Shown here piece after piece: positions 32,817 through 46,388 of a stretch of DNA of 64,000 bases. Each line of letters begins with the position of its first letter. Position 1 is the stretch's first letter. The translations under genes and the position numbers were made by a program. The stretch comes from Apium graveolens (lineage: Eukaryota; Streptophyta; Magnoliopsida; Apiales; Apiaceae). The stretch is from positions 48,931 through 112,930 of the forward strand of contig NW_027417668.1 of the NCBI RefSeq assembly GCF_009905375.1, written 5' to 3'. The notes under the pieces are model-generated. The model was not told where the DNA came from, searched no databases, and worked only from the letters and a program-made list of their open reading frames with translations.

Positions 32817-35800
32817 TGAGGTTGAGGAGCAACCGCGCGATGATGTTTTATTACTAATTGGAGATCGGATTGTGGATCTGATAGAGCGTCCTGACGCAGG
32901 ACCGGATGATGTTCATATTAAGGATGTAGCGGTTGAGGATGTTGTCCAAGAAGGGATTGTTGCTGAGGAGGATCCCGTGGAGGATCCTGACAAGAATGAA
33001 TAAAGGACCACTGAGGAATTGATAACCATGGTTAGGGCGACTACCAGAGGTAGGATTGGCCGGTCACTACCGGAGGTTCGTTCAAGTTTGTAAAGATAGT
33101 AGCCCCTTTAACGCGGCTTACTCGTATGACTGAGAAGTTCGAATGGACAGAGAAATGCGAGAACAGCTTTTAAGAACTGAAGCAAAGATTGGTGACGGCC
33201 CCTATGTTGGCGTTGCCGGATGGAAAGGAGATGTTGTGATGTGTAGTGACGCTTCGCATAAGGAATTAGGGTGCTTCTTATACAGCACAGCAAGGTAATC
33301 GCGTACGCGTCAAGATAATTAAGGGAATATAAAATTTGATATCCCCACCCATGAGCTTGGGCTCGTGGCAATAGTTTTGCCCTAAAGATTGGAGGCACTA
33401 CTTGTATGGAGAGAAGTGCGAGATTTACACAAGCCATAAGTGCTCTAATGCATTTTCACGCAGAAAGAGCTCAACATGCGCCAGAGGAGGTGGTTAGAGC
33501 TAATCAAGGATTACGATTATGAGATTCTTTATCATCCAGGGAAAGCCAAAATGTGGCTAATGCCCTTAGTATAAAGGAGAGACTCAAGATGAAAATGTTT
33601 TTGGGAGAGTTGATAAGAGATTTTGAGAAAATGGAAATAGAAGTGAAGGTAACCGGAGCCGATACCGAAACGCTGTTTGAGATTGCAATACAGCCTGAAT
33701 TATCAAAAAAGATCATATTATGCCAAGAAAAAGTGATGAATGAAGGCAGAGAGTCAATGACTGGATAAGAGATTAATACCAAGAAAGATGATAAGGGAAT
33801 AACGAGGTATTCCTACAGAATTTGGGTTCCAAACATTTAAGAGCGTAAGGACTGGATCTTAGATGAAATCCATAGCTCGAGGAATAAGATTTAGGGCAAA
33901 CCTCAAATGTGATAGTCAGGGAGGTTGCCATTAAGAAAGAAGGAGCCCATAACATAATGAAGTGGAAAACAAGGATTTTAACGTATAAGATAACCCCAAG
34001 TATGGGAGAAGGATGAAACATTTCATACTAAGGAAACAGAAAGTCGAGTAAGGAAAGGAGACCTGAGACGGTACTCCTATACGGCAATTCATGGACCTGT
34101 CTAAAAAGAACTTAGACTATTATCCCCAACCACCACCCCTGAGGAGACAGTGCGGTGTGAAATTCTTTCAGGACCTTTAAGTCGCTAAGCTCTCAGAGTT
34201 CCAAGAAACAAGCAAACCCAGTAGAGGCGAGAGCCTGGCTAAAGGAAATATAGGAATCATTTGAGATTCTAAATGATGGACGAATCACAAAAGACTGTTT
34301 TTGTCACTTACCCTCCTAAGAGAGAGGCCACCCGCTGGTGAAAGATCAAGAAAGGCACGGAGCCAGAGGTTATAATAAACTGATTAAAGTTCAGTCAATT
34401 ATTTCGGGAAAGTACTTCCCAAGGTTATGGAAATAGTGTAGAAGCTTTAGAGCCAAAACAAAGGCGGACGAGTATGATAAATTATGAATCTAAGATTGTA
34501 AAAGTTGTCAAGATTTGTTCTGAGGACTAGAATCCCAGAACGACGTGATGTTTGAAGTCAATGATTAGTGGGTTCGTGAAATGATTGCAAGAGAGAGGTA
34601 GATAAAAAGAAACTGAAGTGGAAAGGAATATAAAGGCAATAGAGTTGGAGGAATGATAAGGGAGTTAGATACGAGGAAACCCTAAAGACTCGTAGCAATA
34701 GAAATAGAAAAGTATGTATTCGTCAGGATGAGAGTGATTTACCATGAGTTAAAGCTGATGGATGAAGGCATGAAAGATACATATATTTTATCCCCTTTAA
34801 GTTGGGAGGATTCGAGGAAACCTTGAGATAGTCCGAAGGATAAACAAGGAGACGCGGATAGACTGAGGAGACAAGAAAGTAAGATATTAGGAAAATTGGA
34901 TGAAGGAAGTGACCTTCAAGAAAGTGAAGTGTAAGACCGGGGGCATGATACCCAGAAAGGGAGACGCCAGATATGAAAGATATCCCAACATTGAGATGAC
35001 TATTGAGATAAACAACAAAAGTACATAAGGATTTATTGAGAAGAAGTTCACGTTGAACACGACCAATATCTTCTAGAACATCCCTGTTATCATTACTAAA
35101 TCAGGCAAGAAAAGCGGATAACCGTTGGTATCTTTTGGAGGCCATATTGGTTGACCTCATTTTGAATAAGGATGCTATTGTGAAATTTGGTATAGACTAT
35201 CGAGATGGTAATGATTAAATAAGATAATCTATCAAGGATATATGACTTGATTTATCCATGGAAGGATGTATGTACCTTTTTAAAGGTGGAATTAAGGATA
35301 GATCCTCGGTAACTTAAAATAAATCCTAGGGGAATGCATAAAGGTTGGCATTTCGCCCTTAATAGGGACAGTATGAGGTTTGACAGTATGAATTGGAAAG
35401 GATTAAGGTAACAACAACCTTTAAGGATCAGTGGGGAAATTTTTCAGAAGTATATAGACAATGGTTCTAGTATTAGTAAATGGTATTTTGATATGCCCTG
35501 TATCTAGGGAATACAGGAGGAACGATTCAAGGATAACCTTAGAGGTCTTACAAGGAGAAAGGTAATATTCAAAGTTCTCAAGAATAGAAATTTTGATAAA
35601 GGAAATATGACATAATTATAATAATGCCAGGTGGGCACGTGTTGAACCATAAAAAAGTATAGATCGACCCAATGAAGGTCGAGATTGGTGAAAACAAGTA
35701 GGACCCAAGATAAAAGACGTCCTAAGTATGATCGAGAGTCAGTCGTGACAATGTTAACCTCTAAAAGACCGAGGCAATAACTTATGGAAAAATGGTGATA

Positions 35801-37875
35801 TTTTTTTTCTTTTCACCAAAGCGTAAGGAAGAGCATTTTCACACAAGCAGTGATTGGGAATGAGGTAGAAAATTTAGTTGAAGATCATTTAAAAGACATT
35901 GATTATAAGGAAATTTTACAATCAGGAAAGGCCAAGGAGGTGGCCGACACTTTAAGTGTAAGAGGACAATTATAGGCGCTCGTGCCAGAGAAATACAGTG
36001 ATAATGGTTAAAGCCGTGAAGGTTATATTATGGTGTGGAAGATTGACATTCCTTCTGATGATTAAGCGATACTCAACCGTGATAGTAGTTTGGTAAAGAT
36101 TTAATTTATGTAATCACCGTGAGCGGGCTATCTATCTTATAAGGTCATATCTTGAGATAAGCCAGGACCATGTTACGAAATGACTAAATGAACCTTTGAG
36201 CTTGATGTCTCCTAATAAAGATATATGGTTAATAATGGTATTAACCTGCTATTGCTTTCATTGAAACTCTTCTGCAATTTTATCTGCTTCATGTCATATA
36301 TACGTCAAGTTCAGGAGTGTTCTTCATGAATCATGAACGGTGATCATGTTACCTCCTTAGAAGAATTTGATACTGATATGTATGGACTCCGTATGGTTAG
36401 CTATTAAGACTTCATGGAAAACGAATGACTACAGTAGGTCAATGGTGGACCATAGTAATGCAGGAATGATTCTACGAATAATGAGCCGATTACTTACAAC
36501 TATGAGAGTTGTATTAGAATGGATGTTGAGATTGCGTACCACTAATTGGGTCGTGGTGGTGTATAAGTTATCATTGATAGACTAATTAAGTATATTATCT
36601 ACCTATTGAATACTTATTCTTTCTTATCAATAGAGAGTCGTATTACTATACAAGGAAGGTTGCGGTGCAAGCATATAATTCTAGTAACGATGATGTCTAG
36701 AATGAGATCCCAGATTCGATTTTCGATGTCGAGGGAGTTTCAAAGGTGATTATGTATAAGCTCGAGGAAGAGCATGGGTCCATAGAATGATGGACGGAAT
36801 AGCAAAAATATTTAAGCATGTGAAATGCGATACGATAATACTGGATATTGATACAGATACATATGTTTTGTTCTCCTATGACAAACCTCTATAGTTCAGA
36901 GGGAGATTCCAAGCCAGTTATTTTGTGGCAGTATATTTTATACATATACAATTCTCTTCAATTCGTTCTTTTCTCTCCTTTTCATTTCATATAAGCTGAG
37001 AAGAACAACCCTTCCAGAAGGGGAGGTATTGCCGAATGACTATCTATCTGTGTGATAGAAGCCTAGTAGGATACCACATGTTGTTTAATTGCTTGTCAAG
37101 TACTAAAGGCTGGCAACCTTCTGTACTAACTATGCAATAGAACAAGTGTTCATGATCATAGTGATCTCTCAACAAATTCCTTTACTTCGCGGATTGAGTT
37201 TTCTTACAAAAATAGATCATATGTCATTATCGAGATGTCGCCTTATGAGATCCTTGAGGGAAGACAATATCGATCTCCCTTATTTTAGGATGAAGTTGCA
37301 GAGCGCAAGATGCTCGGACCAGCAGTGGTCCAAAGGACCAGGGATATAATAGATCTAATCAGAAGACGGCTGGTAGTAGCCCAAGATGGACATGAAAGTA
37401 TGTTGAATTGACACGAAAGGACAAGGAATAGGAAGTAGGGGACCTAGTGCTGTTATAGGTATTCCCTTGGAAAAGATGGATGTGGTTCGGAAAGAAAGGA
37501 AAGCTAAGCCCACGAAGTGTTGGACCCTTGGAGATATTAAGACGTATTGGGAAGTTAGCATATGAGCTAGACCTACCCCCGAACCTGTAGCAAGTTCATA
37601 ACGTGTTCCACGTATCAATGTTAAGGAAGTATAATTTGGATTCCAGACAAATAGGGGCACATGAGCGCATAGGCATGCAACCAGACGTAACCTATATGGA
37701 GCAACCAGAAAGGGTTATCGATCAAAAATGAACAAGTGCTTAGGAGAAGGGTTATCAAACTAGGCAGAGTTTGGTGGTAGAACCACAATGTGGGAAAATT
37801 TACTTGAGACTTAGAAAGTACAATGCTAAGAGTGCATCCCTATTCATTTTCTATCTGATTCTGGGACGGAATCCT
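32817..37875 (+). pseudogene. Tekay gag-pol, degenerate and rearranged
   Basis: An acidic gag N-terminus is readable at 32817-33003. Then, out of order, come the end of RT, RNase H and start of the integrase zinc region (33070-33870: KFEWTEKC, DYDYEILYHPGK, GESMTG-like linker). Gag core fragments follow (34280-34600), then RT fragments (about 35180-35640), and the integrase C-terminus with chromodomain-like tail (37190-37860: EMSPYEILEGRQYRSPL, DLIRRRLVVAQD, NVFHVSMLRKYN). Nearly every segment has stops or shifts. The YxDD and integrase DDE residues cannot be assembled. This interior cannot encode a working polyprotein, so any past movement relied on proteins from elsewhere. Confidence 0.75.
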
Positions 37876-37891
37876 TTTAAGGAGGGGAGAC
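37876..37891 (+). other. Polypurine tract, Tekay element
   Basis: TTTTAAGGAGGGGAGAC ends immediately before the 3' LTR at 37892. Confidence 0.85.
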
Positions 37892-40800
37892 TGTAATAAC
37901 CCCAATATTTGGAAAATTTTGAAACACGGATGAATAGTAACTTTTGCTGATGATGATGATTAAGGAAAATTATCAGACCACGCTATATAGGAGTACTGTT
38001 ATGGAAATTCTAATATCGTATTAGTACTCCATAAAGTAAATAAGTGTATGTAAAGATCGTCAGAATCCAAATCCGAACACTTTGATTTTTTCCCGAAAAT
38101 CCACCAGATACCGAAAGAATTGAGTATAAGGTGACAGGATAAAAAGGATTTAAATTCGAGGATTTTAAGAGGGGATCATAAAAAGGAATATAAAATATTG
38201 AGAAAGGTTTAGGGGAACCCAAGTAATAAGATCCCGGATATGATCCCTCAAACGACGAACGAGAACGAAAGTTAAGCGAACCGTAAAACAAATAAGCGAC
38301 CAAGAGACAAGCTTGTACAAGAAGCAAAGGATTGTGACATCATCAAACCACAAGGAAGAGACATGTGGCAATTGGATGACATAAGAATGATGACCTAAGC
38401 ATGATAAAAAGAAGTGTGTTGTTGGTTGATTGTGACCCATTCATTTTTTACCATGGTAAATCCTCAAAATTAGCCAAGCCATAAACAAAGAAACAAAGCA
38501 AAAAAATCATAACACAAACTTGACTTTTCATTTTAAAGAAGCAAGCTCTCGGCCAAAACCAGAGCAGCAACTTCAAACTACCATATCCCCTTCAATACTC
38601 ACTCAAATAGTATGTTCTATAGCTCTTTGGAAAGGTATTGAGACGGCCTACAACTCTTGTTCACAAGTTTCATCCAAATAAGCATGGTAAGACCCTCGTT
38701 TTGACAGTTCTTTCAATCTGACTTTTAGAAACTTCAAAACCTAACTTTGTGTTCTTGATTTCTTTGGAAAGATCAAGCTTGTAGGAGGTTAGATTAAGGC
38801 TCCCTAAGGCTTCCTAGAAACTTAACACCTACCAAGGAAGGTATCAACTTCAAACCCTAGCTTTAATTTTATGATTCCATTAAGTTTTATTGAATTGTTA
38901 GTATTAAGGCTTGATCTTTGATTATAAGTAGTTTTGGTGGATTTGTATTGGTTTTGAATATTGGGTCTTTAATTGGTTGGATAAATTGGTAAAACTTGGA
39001 GTTGGGGACTGAGTTTGTAGTATGATGGTTGAATATTGTTGTATTGGTGGTTGTGAGTGAATTGATGATAATTTAGAGTGTTAATTAAATTGAAAATCGC
39101 GTAAACATAAACGTCATAATGCCCGATTTTCCTTAACTGTTCTGTTCTTAACTTTAGGACCCGTGAACTTACTGAAATATTCTAACCTTTGCCATGTTTA
39201 GATAGGTCATGTTACGAGCTTCGTTTTGATATGTGGTTCGCTTGAATCCGATGTACGATTTAGAAGAAACGACTGTTTTAAGTAACGGTGTTTCGCGAAC
39301 GAACCATTACCCCTCGCCTTACTTTAACACCTTAGTTAAGGCCCTTAAATGACTAATTGGAGTATGAAACAATTATATAAAGTGGGTTAGGCAGTTGTTA
39401 GGGGACTCGGGAAAGAATCGCCTTAAAATTCTTAATGGTTAATTTATTAAAAATGGTGGAGTCGAGGGTACTCGAGCGACTTAAGTGAATCGTTAAGCGC
39501 AAAAGCGAGCGTTAGAGTCTAATTGGTTAAAGTCTAGTTTCTTATGCGACCGGGGTTTAATTCTGACTTATGTTGTTGTTTATAGGTTAACGGACCCACT
39601 CTAAGCTTAAGTCTATCCGGGAACACTCAGGCAAGTTTTCTACCCGTTATACTATTGTTGTGATGTATATATGTATATGCATTATCTTGTGATAAGTGCA
39701 TGATTGTTATTAGCAAATCTTGCGATATATTGGAGCATGTGATATGATATTTATATGCATGCTTGTTTCGTAATCTTGATATCTAATTATTGATTCAATG
39801 CTTATAAGTTGCATAATACCTATGCTAGAGATAAACAGTAGTTGCATATACCCTTAGTATAGGGGACCCAAAGGTGAACATATTGCTAAACCGGGAGTCG
39901 ATGTTCCCGAGTATAATATATATATATATATCTATATATATAGATATAGTTTTCAAAACTATTAATCGAATAAGGTTTATTCGATAACTTTATTTTAATT
40001 AATGAATATTAGTTTGAATATTCATTCGAGGACTTATGACTCCGTTTATTTTATTTAATGAATATTAGTTTGAATATTCATTCGAGGACTTATGACTCCG
40101 TTTATTTTATTTAATGAATATTATTTTGAATATTCATTTGAGGACTTATGACTCTGTTTATTTTATTTAATAAATATTATTTTGAATATTCATTTGAGGA
40201 CTTATGACTCCGCTTATTTATTAAATAATATTCTTTATTTTATTAAAGAATAGTGTTTCGATAATCAAACTCATTTTTGATTATTCAAATAAAGTTCGTA
40301 CTTTCGTATAAGTATATCTTTGGTTATTTATTATTCATTTCAAGTATGAGTTTTAAATCTTTTACTTCAATTATTTTTATAAGGATTATCCTTATAGGAA
40401 TATTATTTAAATAATAATATTCAGATATCCTCCAACATATCGGGACTGATTTATTTTATTAAATCAGCATTACTCCAAACATGCTCAAAAATGTTTTCGA
40501 GTCTTCAAAATAATTTTAAAAGTTAGAGCGGATCCCAAAACTCGTTTTCAAATTTAAGATCTTTCTTTTGAAGGGGACTTGAATACTCGCTCAAAAATCT
40601 AAGGGATCCGGCTCTGTGGTGTATTTTATATTCGCAACGTGGTTGCCGTTTTGAGAAAACAATTTGATTACTTGCCCAATGTTCGGGAAGTAAGTCCATC
40701 AAATAAGTCGGCATAAGCGACAGGCCGGGGTACGGTCTGTGAAGGTGTAAGAGGCTGGGTGACAGTCCATCAATGCGTGAGTGGCCGGGTAACGGTCTAG

Positions 40801-41968
40801 CGCGAGGTCCTAATGCGGCCAGGGTGATGACCGGCGAGGAATTCATCCATCTACAGTAGAAAAGGTTACTTATTGATATCTTTGCCTGATCAACAAGATA
40901 TCGGGTTTAGTCCAAAATTCTTTTCTTTCCAAATTCATTGGATATTGCAACTCTGTTCATACTTTACATGACAGAGGTTTTCAGGAAATGTATGGGAGAT
41001 ATATATGAATATATATATCGGGACTTAATGAAGTATCTCGTAACTTCATTTCATTCAATGATATTTCAAAGATTGAATCTATTCAAATCTTATCTTGTAA
41101 TCTCATCTATGTGACGGACTTTTGAAACTAATTATAACTTGAACGGTGGTAGTTCAAGTAGTATTCGGAAAAGATATAAGTATATTGGAGTATCTTGTAA
41201 CTTCATCTTTTAAACTTATATCTAGTAAATGATTATCTTATGCATGTCAAAGATTTTCAGAAAAACGTTGAGACAAGGGTAGATATATGAGATCACCTTG
41301 CAACGATATTTTTATACAGTTATAAACTGGAACTATGTGTGTATTATGCATGACAGAGTATTTCAAAGATTTTGAAAAGTATATATGTATATATTGAATA
41401 TTTTGCGACTTGGTCGCATTAAGATATCAACTTGGTTCATTTCTTTTTGACCAAGACTTTCATGAGTACTATGAGGATGCTCATATATTGTTAATTATTA
41501 TACATATTATTTCGGTGGGCTTGTTGCTCACCCTTGCTTTCTTCTTTAATCACACAATATCAGATAGACAAGATGAACATGATCAAGCTCCCAATTCGCG
41601 AGCGGATAGGAAAGGTTCCGCAGTTTCCTATAGGCGTTTATGTTGTTGTAGCTGAGGTAGGAACTACTAATAGGCTAGGCTTTCAACTTTTGATGTACCA
41701 GACTTATGTATCTTTATGAATTGTAATAATGGCAAAGAAATGTAAATTTATTCAGAAACCCTTTTAAGGTGTAATGGCATATATTTATGGAATAAAATGA
41801 CTCGTGTTATTTTTGGATATTCATCTCTGAGACTATAACTTGTGGTGTGTGTGTTTATTGTGGGGTCACAGTACGGAGTAGTTGATTGTTTATTAAGATT
41901 GGGTGTTATTAAGGGAAATGGAACTCGTGACAACCCGGATCCCCGACCCCGGATTTGGGGGTGTTACA
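37892..41968 (+). repeat. Tekay 3' LTR
   Basis: Near-identical to 28527-32609 along its length, with scattered substitutions and small indels. It ends GTGTTACA, followed by the second ACGAT. Confidence 0.92.
39989..40212. repeat. 56-bp tandem array in Tekay 3' LTR
   Basis: Counterpart of 30628-30850 with the same unit number, so the array predates this insertion. Confidence 0.85.
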
Positions 41969-43889
41969 ACGATTAGAGCTCTTGAGGAAGGAACACCATC
42001 GGGGACAACCCAAGTGATTTCGTCAATCATGGAGGTACCTCCGCATTCAACTTATGCCGTCTCCCAAGGAGGAGCCCAGGTATGGGCAACTGAACCTCAA
42101 CCTCAAGGGATAATTCCCCCGGCTCCTCAAGGTACGAATCCCCAACTTCAACAACTACATACACCTGTAAATTCTCGACCCATTGGGTACGAGTATTCAA
42201 CTGTTGTGACTACTAAACCCCCTTATGGGATGCCCCTTTACCCCGAGGTTGGAGGAAGTGGACATGCTGGAGGAGTAAAGCACGAGGGCGATCACCCCTA
42301 CATAGGAGGTTTGGCTCCTATCCCTGAGGATTAGGAATTTTCCGGTCCTTACACTGAGAGAGACTCCTAATCTTCGGATGATGAAGTGGCCCCAAGAAGG
42401 AGACGTACTGGCAAGGAGCCGATGGCTGATGGTAGCCAACGACCTAGGAGCACCCAAGGGACGAATCCCCAAGAAGTGCAGGAAAGGATCAGGGCTCACG
42501 AGGCTGAGATTCAAAGGACTGAAGCGCAACTTGGAGGCGCACCAGACCACCAGACCCCCACTACCTCCTAGGGGGAGAAATCCTCCTCCTATCATAGACC
42601 TGGATGGTCCAATACAGAGAAGGGTTGTTGTCCCAAGGGCTGATCAAAGCAATCTTCTTCCCCTTGGAGATCCTGATGATCCTACTCCGCCCTTCACTAA
42701 AGAAATAATGAATGCCCATATCTCAAGGAAGTTCAAGATGCCAACTATCAAAACTTATGATGGCACGGGATATCCCGCTAATCATGTTAGGACATTCTCT
42801 AATGCACTGTTGTTGCAGCCTGTGAATGATGCTATTAAGTGTCGGGCCTTTCCTCAAACCCTGTCGGGTATGGCTCAAAGGTGGTATAGTCGTTTTCCCC
42901 CAAACTCTATTGGGTCCTTCAGAGAATTAAGTCAAGCTTTTATTAAGCAGTTCATCAGTGGGAGAGTGCATGAGAAAAGTTCAGCATCCCTCATGAGCAT
43001 TGTGAAAGGAGCAAAGAAATCCTTAAGAGACTACTTGAATCATTTCACGAAGGAAGCTTTAAAAATCCCGGACCTTGATGACAAGGTAGCCATGATAGCA
43101 CTGTAACAGGGAATTAGGGATGAGTTTTTCTAGATGTCCTTGGCCAAACACCCCCCTGAAAGCATGTTGCAGCTCCAGGATAGGGCAGGGAAGTATATCA
43201 AGGTGGAAGAGAGCATGAGGAAGACCATAGTGAGTAATGAGCCCGCTGGAGGCAAGAAGCGGAAGACTGACCTGGAATATATCGCTAAGGACAAGTATCC
43301 TAGAACTGAGCAAAACCCTGATTCAACCCCCAAAAAGGGAGGACCTGGGCAAAAGTTCACTGAATACGCTAAGTTGAATGCTCCTAGAAGCCAGATCTTG
43401 ATGGAAATCGAGAAAGATCGAGATATTCGTTGGCCTAAACCCTTGAAGGCTGATCCTTCCAAGCTAGATAAGAGCAAGTATTACAGATTTCACAAAGATG
43501 TTGTTCATGACACCGATGAGTGTAGACAACTGAAAGATGAAATTGAGTTCCTTATTCGAAAAGGAAGATTGAACAAATACACTGGAGAAGGAGGGGATAG
43601 GAATAACAATGGAAGAAAGAACTTTAAAGATTGTAGGAGGGATCAAGACGATCAGGGGCGGAATCCTCAGCCTAGAGGACTGGTTATAAATGTAATTTTT
43701 GGAGGGTCGTGACCTCGAGGGCCTGTGATAAACACAATTTTTGGAGGACCAACTACTGCTAGATTATCCAGGAACTCCAGGAAAGCAAATACTAGAGAGG
43801 TCATGCATATTGTTGGAGAAGCCCCGAAGAGGGCCAGGACAGGAGTAACAATGGATTTTGATGATTCTGACCTAGAAGGTGTGAAATTT

Positions 43890-44200
43890 TCCTCATGACG
43901 ACCCGCTGGTCATAACACCGATAATAGGAAACAGCACGGTGAAGAGGGTCCTCAGTAGATAATGGTGCTTTAGTGGATATCTTGCTCCATGACACCTTTT
44001 TAAGGATGGGTTATAATGATTCTCAATTAACCCCGACCGATATGCCGATATATGGATTTGCTGGAGTAGAGTGCCCCGTGGAAGTGCCCCGTGGAAGGGA
44101 TAATCAAGTTGCCAACAACCATAGGTCAGGAACCAAGGCTAGCAACACAGATTTTGGACTTTGTTGTGGTGAAGGCTAGTTCGACTTACAACTGCTATAA
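43890..44200 (+). pseudogene. Tat aspartic protease (broken)
   Basis: The region around 43910-44080 encodes a retropepsin-like domain: a VDNGA segment at the active site (DNG in place of the usual D-S/T-G), then VDILLHDTFLRMGYND and PIYGFAGVECPVEV. A shift separates the active-site segment from the downstream part, and a short GTGCCCCGTGGAA duplication lies near 44071-44095. Confidence 0.65.
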
Positions 44201-45957
44201 TGGGAAGAATAGGGATACATGCCTTTAAGGCAATCCCTTCTTCCTACCATTCAGTAATGAAGTTTCCCACCCGAAATGGGATTAGAGAAGAAAGAGGAGA
44301 TCAAAAAATGGCTAGAAGTTGTTATGTGGCCTCACTGAGGGCAGACGGAGTCGGGGGGCAGGTTCTGCCTATTGAAGATCTGGATATTCGAGAGAATGAT
44401 GAGAAAAGAGGGAAGCCAACAGAAGACTTGGTCTCGATTCCTTTAGCTCCCGAGAATCCTGAGAAGGTGACTTTAATTGGAGCCACAATAGAGGAGCCCC
44501 TTAGAGGGAAGTTGGTGAAATTTTTGCAAGAAAATAGTGATGTGTTTGCATGGTCAGCAGCTGATATGCCAGGAATAGACCCGGAACTAATTACTCACAA
44601 GCTGAATGTGGATCCAAATCGGAAGACAGTGAAGTAAAAGAAAAGAAGTTTTGCTCTGGAGAGGCAAGAAGCTATAAAACAGGAAGTAAAGGAGCTCTTG
44701 GAGGCTGGTTTCATCGAGGAAATACAATTTCCAGAATGGTTAGCAAACCCTGTAATGGTGAAGAAGGCCAATGGAAAATGGAGGATGTGTGTGGACTTCA
44801 CTGATCTAAATGACGCATGCCCTAAGGACTGTTTCCCGTTGCCAAGGATAGATACTTTGATAGATGCCACTGCTGGGCATGAGATGCTGAGCTTCATGGA
44901 TGGATTTAGTGGATACAATCAGATCAAGATGCACAAGGGTGACATCCCAAATGTATCATTCATCACTGACTTTGGTGTTTATTATTATTTTGTTATGGCA
45001 TTTGGTCTCAAGAATGCAGGAGCCACCTATCAAAGGTTGGTAAATAAATTTTTTAAGGATCTTATTGGCAAGACCATGGAAGTTTATGTTGATGACATGT
45101 TAGTCAAGAGTCTAGTGAAGACTGACCATATAACCCATTTGAGGGAAGCTTTTGAGGTCCTGAGATATCATAAGATGATGTTAAATTCTACGAAGTGTGC
45201 TTTCGGAGAAGGGTCTGGAATTTTTTTGGGATTGATGGTCTCCAAGAGAGGAATCGAGGCCAATCCCGATAAAATAAAGGCAATCCTGGACATGGAGCCA
45301 CCAAAAACTATCAAAGATGTTCAAAAGCTCACTAGAAGGGTAGCTACGTTGGGGCGATTCATCTCCAAGTATGGAGATAAGTGCTTGACATTCTTCAAGT
45401 CCTGGACGTTGTTGGCCAAGCCAGCTTTGAATGAAGTTTTATACTTATACCTGGACGTTTCAGAAAGTGCCTTGAGCGCTGTGTTTGTTAAGGAGGAACT
45501 GAAAATCCAGAAACCCGTATACTATGTCAGCAAAATTCTGCATGAAGCTGAGTTGAATTATTCAACTATTGAGAAGTTTGCTTTAGCCTTGGTAATTGCT
45601 TCGAGAAAGCTGCGTCCTTACTTCCAGGCTCATAAGATTGAGGTGCTAACAAATCATCCCCTGAGAAATATCATTCATAGTCCCAAGGCTAGTGGGAGGT
45701 TGATCAAGTGGGCAATAGAGCTGGGAGAATTCGACATCAAGTATAAGCCACGAACGGCATTAAAAGCCCATGTATTGGCTGACTTCAGTGGTGGAATGTA
45801 CCATACCCAACCAAGAAGTCAGGGGGCAGGAGGATACCATACCTCAAGAAAAAGGATGATAAGGAGAAATAATATTGGGTTCTCTATTTTGATGGAGCAT
45901 CAAAAACAAATTCAAGTGGAGCAGGTTTGGTTTTACAAAGCCCTGATGGGTTCTTAA
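44200..45957 (+). pseudogene. Tat reverse transcriptase and RNase H (near-intact)
   Basis: An RT connection segment (IGIHAFKAIPSSYHSVMKF) runs to a TAA at 44635-44637. The frame resumes and stays open from about 44638 to 45957. RT landmarks are MVKKANGKWRMCVDF, the first catalytic Asp in MDGFSGYNQIKM, AFGLKNAGATYQRL and the YVDD box in EVYVDDMLVKS. RNase H follows with YLDVSESALSAV, YYVSKILHEAELNYS and LTNHPLRNIIHSPKASGR. Key acidic residues are present. The single internal stop and a shift near 45855, before the second RNase H, are the visible lesions. This is the best-preserved pol segment of the window. Confidence 0.85.
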
Positions 45958-46352
45958 TTGAGTATGCCATGAAGTTAGACTTTCCAACCACAAACAATGA
46001 GGCAAAATATGAAGCTCTGATAGCTGGCCTTGGCTTAGCAGGGACACTCAGAGTCAAGAACTTAAAAGTCCGTGGAGACTCGAAGCTGGTCATATCCCAG
46101 GTAAAGGGAGAGTTTGGGGCAAGGGATGATACGATGGCTAAGTATGTCCGCCTAGTAAGGGCTGTGATGACCCAATTCGATGAATGCCATGTTGAGCACA
46201 TTCCAAGGGAGGAAAATGCTAAGGCAGATGCATTATCAAAGTTTGCTTCATCTGAGATTGAAGAAAGTTCAGGGAGTGTATACTTTCACGTTTTGAAGAT
46301 GCGAAACATTGATGTTAAGCTTGTAGCTCCTATAGGCCTGGGGACGTCATAG
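45858..46352 (+). pseudogene. Tat archaeal-type second RNase H (aRNH)
   Basis: After the ordinary RNase H a second domain of archaeal type appears: a LYFDGAS strand (read in the shifted frame near 45870), NNEAKYEALIAGL, VRGDSKLVISQ and EENAKADALSKF, carrying the expected D, E, D and D acidic residues. A duplicated RNase H in this place is diagnostic of the Tat lineage. A frameshift near 45855-45930 separates its first strand from the rest. Confidence 0.85.
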
Positions 46353-46388
46353 ATAGATCCCATTAAGGCTCACCTTCAAACCGGTTGG

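Larger units (their letters stand above)
28527..41968 (+). mobile_element. Complete Tekay chromovirus (Ty3/gypsy), 13.4 kb
   Basis: The element is bounded by TGTAATAACC and GTGTTACA, with the target duplication ACGAT at 28522-28526 and 41969-41973. LTRs of 4,083 and 4,077 bp flank a 5.3-kb interior. The C-terminal integrase and chromodomain-like region places it in the Tekay lineage. The first 140 positions of the two LTRs differ at three sites, so insertion was fairly recent, but the interior is full of stops and rearranged. Confidence 0.92.
28504..43890 (+). pseudogene. Tat gag, split by Tekay insertion and frameshifted
   Basis: Gag starts at ATG 28504, seven codons before the Tekay insertion, and resumes at 41974 in the same frame once the element and one ACGAT copy are set aside. 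The N-part is Pro/Gln/Gly-rich. After shifts near 42333 and 42550 the retrotransposon gag core appears (PTIKTYDGTGYPANHVRTF, FPQTLSGMAQRWYSRFPPN, FIKQFISGR, LNHFTKEALKIPDLDD). Then comes a basic Lys-rich region (43134-43712) with a YYRFHKDVVHDTDECRQL segment. A short repeat VINVIFGGS / VINTIFGGP closes it. Stops near 43105, 43133 and 43710 break the frame. Confidence 0.8.
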
